Assembly: GCA_024500155.1 (NCBI GenBank)
Contig: CM044874.1
Span: 2,855,001 to 2,919,000 of the forward strand
DNA from: Chenopodium formosanum
Lineage: Eukaryota; Streptophyta; Magnoliopsida; Caryophyllales; Amaranthaceae
Reading direction: 5' to 3'
Length of the DNA stretch: 64,000 nucleotides
The translations under genes were made by a program, and so were the position numbers. Position 1 is the first letter of the stretch. Each line of letters starts with the position of its first letter. Of the stretch, positions 11,060-21,688 are shown piece by piece. The notes beneath the pieces were generated by a model, which saw nothing but the letters and a program-made list of their open reading frames with translations, made no database searches and had not been told where the DNA came from.

Positions 11060-13474
11060 ATTTTTTGTGAGCAAAATGGTATGGTCTTCCGTTTCTCATG
11101 CCCCCACACCTCCTCTCAAAATGGTAAGGCGGAACGAAAAATCCACACTATCAACAACATGATCCGAACTCTTCTCGCTCACTCTTCTATGCCTCCCTCT
11201 TTTTGGCATCACGCCCTCCAAATGGCCACTTACCTTCACAACATCCTACCCTCTAAAACAATCGGTCTCAACTCTCCCACAAAAATCCTATATCACAAAG
11301 ACCCTTCCTACTCTCATCTCAAAGTTTTCGGATGCCTATGCTATCCTTTATTCCTGTCCACTTCCATAAACAAGCTTCAAGCTCGCTCTACTCCATGTGT
11401 GTTCTTAGGGTACCCTCCAAATCATCGTGGCTATAAATGCTACGATATGTCAACCAACAAAATCTTCATCTCAAGGCACGTTGTGTTTGATGAAACACAA
11501 TTTCCATTTGCTAAGATCCACACACCTACTGCCCACACATACGAATTTCTGGAAAATGGATTCTCACCTTCTATTCTACATCATCTCACAAATCCCCCAC
11601 CATCTGATTTAGCCCAACACACCACTCCTTCTCGTCAGGCCCAAACTCCTCCTACGGCCCACCTGACTCCCACTCCCATAGCCCGCAACTCTCCTCTAAT
11701 CAGCAGCCCTGCTGCACGGGCTCCCCCTTCTCCTTCCCTCTCCGCGGCCCAACAAGCCCCTAGCCCACCTCCTTTGGATCAGCCCAGAAACAACTCTCGT
11801 CACTCCCAAATTCTAGACCCACCCCCTTCTCCTCAAATGCGAACTAGAAGCTCACATGGCATATATAAACCCAAAACTCCATTTAACCTACACACCTCAA
11901 CTTCCCCATCTCCTCTCCCCCGCAACCCCATAGCAACCCTATCGGACCCGAATTGGAAGGATGCCATGCTTGACGAATATAATGCTCTAATTAAATCTAA
12001 GACTTGGGAGTTGGTGCCCCGTCCATCTAATGTCAACATTATTCCATGTTTGTGGATTTACCGCCACAAGAAAAATGCTAACGGTGATTTTGAGCGGTAT
12101 AAAGCCCGTCTTGTTGTTAATGGCAGGAATCAACAAATTGGGGTCGACTGTGATGAAACATTTAGCCCGGTGGTTAAACCGGCTACCATCCGCACCGTCC
12201 TTAGCATTGCTCTATCCAAGTCTTGGCAAATTCACCAAATGGACGTCAAAAATGCATTTTTGAATGGGGATCTTGATGAAACCGTATATATGCATCAACC
12301 TTCGGGTTTCCGTGATATGGACAACCCCTCTCATGTGTGCCTCCTTAAAAAGGCGCTATATGGGCTCAAGCAAGCTCCACGGGCTTGGTATCATCGATTT
12401 GCAAGCTTTGTGTCTACCATCGGTTTTATTCATAGCAAGTCGGATCATTCACTCTTTATCTACTCCCACGGCAAAGAGACTGCCTACATTTTGCTATACG
12501 TCGACGACATCATTCTTACCTCCTCCTCCAAAGCTCTTCGGCTATCTATCATGAGCAAGCTAAAGTTCGAATTTGCAATGAAGGATCTCGGCCTCTTGAA
12601 CTCTTTTCTTGGAATTTCAGTCACACACCACTCAAGTGGGCTGTTTTTAAGCCAAAAATCATATGCCGAGGACATCATAGCAAGAGCAAATATGTCATCA
12701 TGCAAGCCCTCCTCCACCACGGTTGACTCTAAAGCAAAGTTAAGTGCAAACTCCGGCCCTCCCATAGCTGACCCGACTCTATATCGTAGCCTAGCCGGAG
12801 CATTGCAGTACCTAACATTTACTTGGCCCGATATTTCATACGCTGTGCAACAAATTTGCTTGTTTATGCATGATCCTCGCCAAGAACATATGCAAGCTCT
12901 ACGGCGCATCCTTCGCTATCTTCAAGGCACACTTAAGCTCGGTTTACACCTCTACCCCTCTTCCACCTCGACACTCATCTCCTACACAGACGCGGACGGG
13001 GGGGGGGGGGGGGGCTGCCCAGACACGCGCCGTTCAACCTCTGGTTACTGTGTATTTCTCGATGACAATTTAATTTCGTGGTCAGCGAAATGGCAGCTCA
13101 CCCTCTCTCGTTCCAGCGCAGAAGCCGAATACAGGGGAGTGGCTAACGTTGTGGCCGAATCATGTTGGCTACGCAATCTTCTCCTTGAGCTCCGTCGTCC
13201 AATACACAAAGCCACGGTTGTCTACTGCGATAATGTGAATGTTGTCTATCTCTCGGGAAATTCGGTTCAACACCAAAGAACCAAACACATAGAAATGGAC
13301 ATTCACTTCGTAAGAGAAAAGGTTAGCAAAGGTCAAGTTCGTGTTCTTCACGTTCCCTCAAGATACCAAATAGCTGACATCTTCACAAAAGGGCTTCCTC
13401 AAATCCTCTTCGAAGACTTTCGTTCTAGTTTGAGCGTACGATTACCTCCCGCTCGAACTGAGGGGGTGTATTAG
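11060..13474 (+). CDS. Copia integrase C-terminal part, reverse transcriptase and RNase H
   Basis: This frame is open to the TAG at 13472-13474, inside the 3' LTR. The first ATG is at 11081. It begins in the integrase core (SSQNGKAERKIHTINNMIRT, carrying the catalytic Glu of DDE). A proline/serine-rich linker runs over about residues 165-265 from the ATG. Reverse transcriptase follows: WIYRHKKNANGDFERYKARLV, QMDVKNAFLNGDL, and YVDD at 12497-12508. RNase H comes last: YTDAD, SSAEAEYRG and YCDN, with HIEMDIHFVREKV after it. The RNase H sequence has a 17-G run at 12998-13014, giving DADGGGGGGCPD where relatives have a Trp after DAD. Confidence 0.9.
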   Translation: MFCEQNGMVFRFSCPHTSSQNGKAERKIHTINNMIRTLLAHSSMPPSFWHHALQMATYLHNILPSKTIGLNSPTKILYHKDPSYSHLKVFGCLCYPLFLSTSINKLQARSTPCVFLGYPPNHRGYKCYDMSTNKIFISRHVVFDETQFPFAKIHTPTAHTYEFLENGFSPSILHHLTNPPPSDLAQHTTPSRQAQTPPTAHLTPTPIARNSPLISSPAARAPPSPSLSAAQQAPSPPPLDQPRNNSRHSQILDPPPSPQMRTRSSHGIYKPKTPFNLHTSTSPSPLPRNPIATLSDPNWKDAMLDEYNALIKSKTWELVPRPSNVNIIPCLWIYRHKKNANGDFERYKARLVVNGRNQQIGVDCDETFSPVVKPATIRTVLSIALSKSWQIHQMDVKNAFLNGDLDETVYMHQPSGFRDMDNPSHVCLLKKALYGLKQAPRAWYHRFASFVSTIGFIHSKSDHSLFIYSHGKETAYILLYVDDIILTSSSKALRLSIMSKLKFEFAMKDLGLLNSFLGISVTHHSSGLFLSQKSYAEDIIARANMSSCKPSSTTVDSKAKLSANSGPPIADPTLYRSLAGALQYLTFTWPDISYAVQQICLFMHDPRQEHMQALRRILRYLQGTLKLGLHLYPSSTSTLISYTDADGGGGGGCPDTRRSTSGYCVFLDDNLISWSAKWQLTLSRSSAEAEYRGVANVVAESCWLRNLLLELRRPIHKATVVYCDNVNVVYLSGNSVQHQRTKHIEMDIHFVREKVSKGQVRVLHVPSRYQIADIFTKGLPQILFEDFRSSLSVRLPPARTEGVY
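13459..13468 (+). promoter_or_regulatory. Polypurine tract
   Basis: TGAGGGGGTG lies immediately before the 3' LTR, in the position expected for the plus-strand primer. Confidence 0.85.
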
Positions 13475-13631
13475 CCTACGTAACTGTGAGTATACATTTA
13501 CTCTAATTATTGTAATTATCATTCCCATTGTATTATTCATTCCCTAGATGTCTAGTATTATTCCCAAGGTACTTTGTATTGTATATATTCACTACTATGA
13601 AATGGAATGAGACAAGGAACATATTCCTACA
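13469..13631 (+). repeat. 3' LTR of Copia element
   Basis: It is identical to the 5' LTR and followed by GTAAT (13632-13636), the target duplication. Confidence 0.95.
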
Positions 13632-13654
13632 GTAATAAAGTTATGATCTTTATA

Positions 13655-13895
13655 TAGTGAACCAAGTTATAAAAATTATACTAGCAGTAACAAATTTTGG
13701 ATCTTTATAGAGTAAATCAAGTAATAAGAACAAAATTTGAATCAACGTGCACTAAGTTAACAAAGTTTGGATCTTTATAGAGCAAACCAAGTAATAAGAA
13801 CAAAGTTTGAATCTTTATAGAGTAAACCAAGTAATAAGAACAAAGTTTGAATCTTTATAGAGTAAACCAAGTAATAAGACAAGTGATAAGAACAA
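13655..13895 (+). repeat. 40-bp minisatellite
   Basis: The 40-bp unit, beginning AACAAAGTTTGAATCTTTAT and ending AAGTAATAAG, is perfect at 13799-13838 and 13839-13878. More diverged copies run back to the Copia edge. Confidence 0.85.
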
Positions 13896-14194
13896 TACTA
13901 AGAAATGAAATGAGGGAGAAATGAAAAAGAAATTTACCTTGGCTGATGATGAACAAGTGAGTAGAGCAAAGATTTTAGGACAACATAAAAAAGACCTAAT
14001 AGATGATTTATAGATAATCGATCAATAAAGATAGGTAAATGGAAAATTTACAAAGTGGGTTGGATTATTTTACATTTTGGGTTATTGCATAGGCGCATAG
14101 CCGCCCATGCTCTTTTATGTTGTTTTTAGTATCTAAAATGTAAACAAAAAAAAAAAAAGGTTTTGTAGATTGAATATATTTATAAAAATCTATA

Positions 14195-14750
14195 TTTTTT
14201 TCATGATTTTACATAGGTAATAATATTAACAAAAAAATTATATAGTATATATACTAGTCTTAGTTTTATGCTAATTTCACCTTTTTTTTTAATTTTTTTT
14301 TTAGTTTTACAAAAATGTACAAAGTAACTTATTATTTAATTTAGATAGATTAGATTAGAAAAAAGAGTTATTATTACACTTTTTTTGTACTCGTAATATG
14401 TTTGCAGAATGTGCTATTTAATTTTCATTCCGTGATAAAAAAAATTATGAAAATTATTTGGAAAATACAAATTAATATACTTCATTCGTATACAAAATCT
14501 TATACGTGGCTGGTCACATAGCTTGTAAAAAAAACGAAACGAAGTAAACCCTCTTACACTAACAGAGTATTCCCAATTATATTGACAAAGTTACCCTTTA
14601 TTATACTTATTTAGTAACTCTTAAATAACAAAGGAGTACTAATAGAGTAACCTTTATATAACTAACTAGTTAGCCCGACCTTATAACTGTAATCGACTCA
14701 AGGAGGAATGAAGGCCAAACGATGCGGCTAGCCACATATAAAAGTAAGTT
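14195..14750 (+). repeat. Long direct repeat, copy 1
   Basis: It resembles 18211-18860 over most of its length, from CATGATTTTACATAG to GCTAGCCACATATAAAAGT. Poly-A/T runs vary between copies. It has no coding content. The two copies enclose about 3.5 kb of other repeats. Confidence 0.75.
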
Positions 14751-14795
14751 GGTATATCAACAACTTTTTGGTGCAACATGCCACACCATGCTGCA

Positions 14796-14905
14796 TGGGT
14801 TACCCGAGTTTTTTTGTTAGGGGTTACCCGAGTTATTCAGTCAGAGGTTACTCGACTTATTCAGTCAGAGGTTCTCGAGTTACTCGGTTTGGGGTTACTT
14901 GAGGG
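14796..14905 (+). repeat. Minisatellite of GGGGTTACTCGAGTTACTCG type, block 1
   Basis: Imperfect units contain GGTTACTCGAGTTACTCGG with a GTTAGGGG or GTCAGAGG spacer. The same array resumes at 15676, so the sequence between looks inserted. Confidence 0.8.
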
Positions 14906-14910
14906 GTTCG

Positions 14911-15672
14911 TGAAGGAATTATGTCTTCGATAAGTGCAATTACTAGATGTTTCAAGGATCACTTTTATGGAGATAATTAGTTCATTTTATATGGTCGTCA
15001 TTGTCTGGTGCTAGATATGGCAAATGATCTTTAAGCAAGTTAAATAGTCCAAAGTCTAATAGAATGGATCCTATGAGGTCACACAACAAGGGTATTAGGT
15101 TAAGCAAGTAAGAGGCCCATCAATGGGCCTCATGAGATCATGATATAGCACATGGAGTGTTGGGCTAGAGTAGGTTGATTAGGGTTAGGACTTTGAGCTT
15201 GATATGAACTCTCATTTAATTTAGAGATATGATCTATAAGATCCATGCCCAGGGTTGAATTGAGACACAATTAACATACAGTGAATTGTGACACAAGGCA
15301 ACCAGTTTTCCCAAAACCTAATTACCCTTTCTCTCTCTTCACTCACGGCTCTTTCTCCTCCCCTTCATGTCCGTACGGCCGGCCACCCTAGGTGGTTTGT
15401 GGTTAGTTCGTGTCTCTCTTCTCCGTTGAAGGTTGATTGAAGCGTTCAATCACAACTAACTAGCATTAGTGGAGGTTTAGCTTGTGCCCGTGGACCAAGT
15501 AGAGGAATTACCCTTGGGGTTCTTTATCTCTTATTGTTCTTGCTTGATTGCACGTGGAATCACGCTTCAAAGTTACAATTATATGTTCTTTAGGTGTTAT
15601 GCAATGATCTTGGTTATTAGATGCTTATGAATATGATTCATGAAATTCCGCTTAGAGTATCTAAAGTCCTAT
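14911..15672 (+). mobile_element. Putative solo LTR interrupting the minisatellite
   Basis: About 760 bp of non-repetitive sequence sits between two blocks of one array. It begins TGAAGGAATTATG and ends near CCTATAGTTCA, so it has TG...CA ends. A possible target duplication is GTTCG/GTTCA (4 of 5). There is no coding frame. A solo LTR is the simplest reading, but no partner LTR is present. Confidence 0.35.
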
Positions 15673-15675
15673 AGT

Positions 15676-16046
15676 TCAGACAGGGGTTACTCAAGGGGTT
15701 CACTCGGTCACGGGTTACTCGAGTTACTCGGTTAGGGGTTGCTCGAGTTACTCGGTTAGGGGTTACTCGAGTTACTCGATCAGGGGTTATTTAACGAGTT
15801 CGGTCAGGGGTTACTCGAGTAATTCGATTAGGGGTTACACGAGTTACTCAGTTAGGGGTTAGTTAAGGGGTTACTCAAGGGGTTTACTCGGTTAGGGGTT
15901 ACTCGAGTTACTTGGTCAAGGGTTACTCGAGTTACTCGGTTTAGGGTTACTCGAGGGGTTACTCGGTCATAGGTTATTTGAGGAGTTTAGTCAGAGGTTA
16001 CTCGAGTAATCGGTCAGGGGTTATTACTTTAGGGTTCAGTTAGGTG
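15676..16046 (+). repeat. Minisatellite of GGGGTTACTCGAGTTACTCG type, block 2
   Basis: More than a dozen imperfect units, many with CTCGAG, vary by GTTAGGGG or GTCAGGGG spacers. A short tail of the array (GTCAGAGGTTACTTGAG) reappears at about 16276, after the small element at 16047. Confidence 0.85.
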
Positions 16047-16275
16047 TAGAGGTGATCATTGGGCGGGCTGGGTCAAAGCCGAAAAAATCAGCCAACTTTT
16101 AGGGTCGGGCCAAGCTTCAAGCCGAAATTTTTGTGCCCAAACCCGCCCATAATGGTCGGGCTGTGTGAGCTTTTCAGGCCGGTCAAAATAAATTAACTAA
16201 AAATGCTTAAAAACACATTCCCAAACCTGCCCTAAAAAAATTTCGAGTCAGCTAGGCTAACTTTGATCACCTCTA
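16047..16275. mobile_element. Small inverted-repeat element (MITE)
   Basis: It begins TAGAGGTGATCA and ends TGATCACCTCTA, a perfect 12-bp terminal inverted repeat over 229 bp, inside the minisatellite. The internal sequence is rich in GGGCGGGCTGGG and its relatives. No clear target duplication is seen. Confidence 0.7.
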
Positions 16276-16309
16276 GTCAGAGGTTACTTGAGAGTTTAGT
16301 AGGGTTACC

Positions 16310-17240
16310 TGATATGTCTATATTATAATAGTATTTTACCCCCATCCCTTGGTCATAATTGGTAGTGTTTTTGGCTCTTTAGAGCCACTTTTATTACTAA
16401 TTAGTGTTTTATAGTCTCTTTGTAGTTTTGGTTTAGTTTTATCGGGAGTTGCACTTTTGGAGCATTTTCCCAAGATTATATGGAACAACTACGAGCATTG
16501 GAGGAGCACGACCACTTTTCGTAGCCCAAGGCTAGTTGGAGTCATCAAACCGGTGATTAAGGGCTCGACATATGAAATATCGAGGCATTGGACACCGAGT
16601 ATTCAAGCCCCAAAGAGGAAATCCGGATTGGGTCGAAGAATCGGAGCCCAATCCAGAAGTCCAAGATAGCCCAACAGCCCTTCGCCCGAACTGGCTGCCC
16701 TCGCTCTGAGGCGCGCCTGGCGGGGCGGGGCTGATGACGGAAGAGTGCGCTTCGCCCCATCTCGTGCCTGACCGGGCGCGCGAGAGAAGCCCCTTGGAAA
16801 AAAAGGCGGGCCCGATCGGGCTGTGCCTCGCCCGATCGGGCGCGTGTTTTGGAGTGCGATTTCTAGCGATTTTTACTTAGTTTCTAATTAGGATTTTAGG
16901 AGCATTTTATAAATATGCTTTTAGTTGTTTTGATACGATGACTCTCTCTTACTCTCTCTTTTACCTCTTCTCTTAGTCTTTCTCTCTCTACTTAGTTTTT
17001 AGATTAAACTTCTCTCTTATTCTCTCTCTCTACAACTCTACACTTTGTTCTTAATAGATCTATGGAACCATTTCAAAGGACCTTGTTCACACTATCATGA
17101 AATCGGGTGCCACGACTCTTAAACTTGTGGGAAAAATCTTGAGTTTTTAAAATATTTATACTCTCCTTTTAAAAATGAAACTCATATTTACGACTTTGCC
17201 ATTACTAATTCTTACTCCCTTAAGTCCCTTTCAAATTCTC
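16310..17240. other. Repeat-like region, possible gypsy LTR remnant
   Basis: Sequence from TGATATGTCTATATTATAAT onward contains a GC-rich block (about 16660-16850, with repeated CCCGATCGGGC) and then TCTC-rich leader-like sequence. This resembles LTR/leader sequence of Tat/Athila-type elements, but no coding domain or boundary was found. Frames here are short and unremarkable. Confidence 0.3.
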
Positions 17241-17291
17241 CCTTTGGGTCAACTTATTGGCCCCTAAATTCCCAATAAGTTGGTCTATCCT

Positions 17292-18017
17292 AGGGCTGTC
17301 AAACGGGTCGTGTCGTGTCGGGTTCGTGTTCGTGTCGATGTTAAACGGGTTGAAAAACCCTTGACCCAAACCTAACCCATTTATTAAACGGGTTGAAAAC
17401 CCTTGACCCAAACCTAACCCGCTTATTAAACGGGTTACCCGTGTAACCTTTTACCCATATAGTATGTAATAAACTATAATATTCAATATAAAAATTAAAA
17501 AGACATACATCATTAATTCATTAATGATACTACAAGAGTTTAAAGTTAGTAATTATAGCAAAAGTACTACAAGAATTTAAAGTTGGTTGCTTTAGCAGCA
17601 CAACCATACATAAGAATTGTCCCAAATTAACAGCCAAATTTTAATTTACAAAAGTTGAAATTTATTTTATCCGCTAAATTAACTGCCAAAAATTACCTAA
17701 ATGTATACATGGTGCCAAGGCAATTTACAAAATTACAAGTTTAGAACAAAATTTTCGGTTTTTGTTACTACTTTATTAATAGGTTAAGCGTGTCGGGTTC
17801 GGGTTAGCGGGTTGTCGTTCAACCCATTTATATAATTGGGTTACGCGTGTCGGTTTCGGGTTGAAAATTTCAACCCAAACCTAACCCGTTTAATTTCGTG
17901 TCGGGTTCGTGTCGACCCAATTATGTAAGCGGGTCGAGAATACTTGACCCAAACCCGCTTATTTCGTGTCGAGTTCGTATCGGGTTTTCGTGTCGTGTCA
18001 ACTTTTGACAGCCCTAA
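17292..18017. mobile_element. Non-autonomous hAT-like element
   Basis: The ends are AGGGCTGTCAAA and TTTTGACAGCCCT. Flanks TCTATCCT (17284-17291) and TCTATTCT (18018-18025) match at 7 of 8, as for an 8-bp hAT duplication. The interior has many imperfect GTGTCGGGTTCGTGTCG and AACCCGTTTA words in both orientations near the ends. No transposase is seen. Confidence 0.7.
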
Positions 18018-18210
18018 TCTATTCTTTTAAATAGGATTGACCCAATTAAACATACTTCTGTTGCCTCAATTCATGATCCCTTTTAATTACACACAATTAT
18101 AATTTATTTAAATAAATAATTTCTTTTTAAAATGAAATAAATCATATATAAAATAAATAAATAAAAATTAATTTATATATATATAATATAATAAAAATAC
18201 AGAGTATTAC

Positions 18211-18860
18211 ACATGATTTTACATAGATAATAATTTTAACAAAAAATCATATAGTGTATATACTGTTCTTAGTTTTTTTTTTTTTTTTTTTTTTTTTTTT
18301 ATTTGAATAAACTCTTAGTTTTATGTTAATTTCACGTATTGTTTTTAGTTTTACAAAAATGTACTCGGTAACTTATTAATTTATTCAGATTAGAAAAAAA
18401 ATTTGTTATTACACCTTTTGTAATATGTTTGTAGAATGTGCTATTTATATTTCGTTCTGTGATAAAAAAAATTATGAAAATTATTTGGAAAATACAAATT
18501 AATATACTTTGAATACAAAATCTTATATGTGGCTGGTCACATAGCTTGTAATTAAAAAGTAAACCCTATTACACTGATAGAGTAATCCCTATTATATTGA
18601 CAATGTAACCCTTTATTATACTTATTGAGTAACTCTTAAATAGCAAAAAACTGATTTCCGAATCCGGATTAGCCCAAAGGGTGAATCGGGTGGAACACCA
18701 AAAATAAAAAATATAAAAAATCACAGAGACATCCCTGAAGCACTAATTTAATAGAGTAACCTCTATATAACTAACTAGTTAACCCCTTAACCCCAACTCT
18801 ATAACCGTAATAGTTTCATGGTAGGAGGCCACACGATGTGGCTAGCCACATATAAAAGTG
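18211..18860 (+). repeat. Long direct repeat, copy 2
   Basis: This is the partner of 14195-14750 and carries an extra T run at about 18276-18300 and local insertions. See copy 1. Confidence 0.75.
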
Positions 18861-19666
18861 AATTTTTAGTATATTTGTTTTCCTTATGGATTCACATACT
18901 TATAAGATCAAATTTTGCTTTTAAATTAGATAAAATAAATAAATTATGAGGTCATATTTACTGTATAAGAAAAATTAGTTTTGATAAGATCAAATTAGCA
19001 AAATTGAGGAAAATAAAACATAATCTTACTCCACTTTGTGAATTAGTAATCCGTACCTTATTGGATTTAAAGGACTTTTTGTCAAAAACTAACTAATAAA
19101 ACCAAGATTTGGTGAGAAACAACCTAATTAAAAAATATTGTTATAACGGTAAAATATTGTAAAAAACTATCTAAGAAAAGGTAAAATGTTGTAATTAAAA
19201 TACTACCTATACCAAATTTCTACCATTTACCGACCTCAAAATACTCTCGAAACCTCCGCTTTCATTCCGAAAACCAACACAACTTGCATGGAATCACCTC
19301 TACCACACCTAAACCACCTTTCGACCCTAAAACCACCACCTCTACCCCAAAAACCACCATCCCGTAGCACTAATCTACCCTCACAAACTTGAAATATCCT
19401 CCAACCATCCGAAAAATAATCTTACCACCTTAATTGAAAACCAACCCTCATGATGGTTTCGTGGGTGTTTTAAGGTAGATCAACGTTGAAAATTAAGTCA
19501 ACGACGGAAAGTCGGTCAAAGGTAGCATCTTACAACATTTTACCCTTTATTAGGTAGTTTGTTACAACATTTTTTTATTAAGTAATTTCTTACAAAATTT
19601 TGGTTTTATTAGATAGTTTCTCACAAAAAGTCCCTTTTCATACAACTTACATACCTTGAAAAATTT

Positions 19667-19669
<3 letters not shown>

Positions 19670-19756
<87 letters not shown>

Positions 19757-19774
19757 GGGGGGGGGGGGGGGGGG
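19670..19774 (+). repeat. Compound microsatellite (AT)n(AG)n(G)21
   Basis: AT repeats to about 19707 run into AG repeats to about 19750 and then a G run at 19754-19774. No gene is seen in the surrounding 18.9-20.6 kb. Confidence 0.95.
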
Positions 19775-20022
19775 AGATACTTTTTTATATCTGTTGGCCA
19801 AAAAGTAAAGAATTGCGCCATTAACTTGCATTTTCTCATTGTTTTAGGTTTCAACTAGTCACTAGTGTGTGACCTTAAGGTTGTACCAAATTGCTATTTT
19901 AAAACATAGTGTTAGTAAAAAAAAAAAAAGATGATTTAAAGAGAATAGTTAACTTGCTATAAAGGTCTTTGAAAATTTTAAGGTACAACAGTCTGTACAT
20001 TGCTGGGTATAGACAAAATAAT

Positions 20023-20446
20023 GCGGAAAGAACATGTAGTTGTTTTGTAAAGAACATACAATTGTTTTGTAAAGAACATATAGCAATTTTGTAAAGAACA
20101 TTCAATTTTATGTTTTTTTTTTATATATTTTTTTTGTATCTAAAGAACATTTGTAATATTAATAAAGAACATGATATTACTATTTAATGAATATTACTTA
20201 AGACAAAATTCAAAGAATGATTCACAATTAGCAGTGAACGTTATGTGATAAATAAAAGTACATTACACTGACAATCAAAGAACATGGACATATGCTCTTT
20301 TCACTTTTATTTTTTTTTTATTTTTTTTTTTATGTTGATGCAAATATGTTCTTTTTACCTTAGTTATATGTTCATAACATTTTAATAGTATGTTCTTTTT
20401 ACTATAGGTGTATGTTCTTTACATTTATATAATATGTTCTTTCCGC
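20023..20446. mobile_element. AAAGAACAT-rich inverted structure (MITE-like)
   Basis: GCGGAAAGAACAT at 20023-20035 has its exact complement at 20434-20446. Between them AAAGAACAT recurs about seven times on the plus strand to 20284. Its complement, ATGTTCTTT, then recurs from about 20349. The outer limits are uncertain. Confidence 0.6.
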
Positions 20447-20683
20447 GAAACGTCTTTACCATGCAAGGTACCCACGCCTGTAGGAACCACACACTGAATG
20501 TCTTAGAATTGTTAGGGCTTTTTCTTATTATTATTATATTTTTCAATTTGCATACATATTTATTTTATTTATCCTTTGTTGTACTTACTTAACATACTCA
20601 ACTCTCTCATTAATTCAATTAAATATCCATAAAATATACAAGGTAATCTATAATCTATAATCTTTTCTAAAAAAAATCTATAA

Positions 20684-21421
20684 TCAGTAGCAATCAGGAT
20701 CGGAGAGGCTGAATTTGCAAGGAAGTTGATCATCAATCATACTCCCAGTTGTGATATTATTATATGGAGGGAAAAATCCAACATTAATCCCTTGACAAAC
20801 AATTTTCAAGCCACACCTGAGTGAATAATCATCATCATCTGATAATCTCCTATAATGACTCCAAGCTTTTACAGTAAATTGCAACTCTTGTTGTTTTACC
20901 AAATCCTTGGTGATTGAGTCCGCAACCACATCCTTAACTGTTAAATCTACTCGCAACCTTTTCCGGCCTTTACCCTTGAGGTAAAGGGGCTCGAGTGTAG
21001 TCGACGAAAGGAACTCTCCTTCGTGCTCTATAGAGACTAACATATCCTCAAAAAGTGTCCATTCTTTATCGGTTATGAAGGAGAGATCTGCCTCGATCAT
21101 GTAGCCAGTACGATTATCCATTGTCATGAAAGAAACATCAAGAGAATCAACTTGAAATTCGAATTCAAAGGAATCGTTTTGGGCAAAGGGTAGATTAGTT
21201 AAAACAAATACACCTAATACTGGTAAAACAATCATACATAACATTAATGTAAAATATAGCTTAAATTCTCTAGGGAAATTGTTACATGGATTATAGTTGT
21301 GAGTATTGTTGTTGACCGTATCGTTAAGATTTTTCTCGGTGTCATCTTCTTCAATCAAGCTTTCAGTTTCATTGCTACGCGGACGACGGTGGAATAAGTA
21401 GTACCAAACAACAAACATCAT
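20684..21421 (-). CDS. LEA-2/NHL-like single-pass membrane protein (cluster subgroup A)
   Basis: This is a single-exon gene. I choose the ATG at 21421, giving 245 residues, because duplicated fragments of relatives begin at the equivalent place. The ATG at 21526 adds 35 unlikely residues. A cytosolic basic/acidic segment (WYYLFHRRPRSNETESLIEE) is followed by one transmembrane helix at about residues 54-77. The outer domain opens FEFQVDSLDVSF. It ends with CGLKIVCQGINVGF and a Cys-rich tail (CKFSLSDPDCY). The layout is that of LEA-2/NDR1-HIN1-like proteins: short N-terminal tail, helix, beta-rich outer domain. Sequence is far from well-known members, so function is unassigned. No lesions are seen. 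A Tourist-like MITE lies about 270 bp upstream. Confidence 0.75.
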   Translation of the reverse strand: MMFVVWYYLFHRRPRSNETESLIEEDDTEKNLNDTVNNNTHNYNPCNNFPREFKLYFTLMLCMIVLPVLGVFVLTNLPFAQNDSFEFEFQVDSLDVSFMTMDNRTGYMIEADLSFITDKEWTLFEDMLVSIEHEGEFLSSTTLEPLYLKGKGRKRLRVDLTVKDVVADSITKDLVKQQELQFTVKAWSHYRRLSDDDDYSLRCGLKIVCQGINVGFFPPYNNITTGSMIDDQLPCKFSLSDPDCY

Positions 21422-21688
21422 AGATAATAGGGTTGAGCGTTTGTTTGGCTTGTGATTTTGGTTACGTTTAATGTATGTACGTGTTAGGCCGCCTTTTATT
21501 ATAGGGCTTTGCCAGGGTTTGCACAATAAGAGAAAGGTTTTTTTTTTTTTTTTTTTTTTTCCTTTTTTTTTTTAAAAAAAAAATAATAATAAATCGAAAC
21601 TATGGGGAAAAGGTTAAATGAAAATTAACCTTTTGATTTTTTGGGAAGGATAAAATAATCCTTCTTTTAGATTAAAATAATTTATTTA

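Larger units (their letters stand above)
8864..13631 (+). mobile_element. Complete Copia LTR retrotransposon, recent but with broken gag-pol
   Basis: The element is 4,768 bp. It has identical 163-bp LTRs (8864-9026 and 13469-13631), a primer-binding site, a purine tract and GTAAT target duplications at 8859-8863 and 13632-13636. Internal order is gag, protease, integrase, reverse transcriptase, RNase H, which is the Copia order. Reverse-transcriptase wording and short LTRs suggest the Ale/Retrofit-like lineage (tentative). LTR termini are TA...CA, one of the known non-TG/CA plant variants. Despite perfect LTR identity the coding region has in-frame stops at 10052-10054 and 11057-11059. It also has two compensating frame changes between about 10390 and 10555, a probable shift near the gag start, and a run of 17 G in RNase H. 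Confidence 0.95.

Noticed and set aside
13655..13895. 40-bp tandem repeat as part of the Copia element
   Set aside because: It lies outside the GTAAT target duplication and belongs to the host.
17220..17411. 63-codon minus-strand frame in the hAT-like element
   Set aside because: It falls in repeated AACCCGTTTA-type sequence and crosses the element boundary.
14195..18860. A single large LTR retrotransposon spanning the two direct repeats
   Set aside because: No coding domains, primer site or purine tract were found between them. Kept only as a question in the findings.
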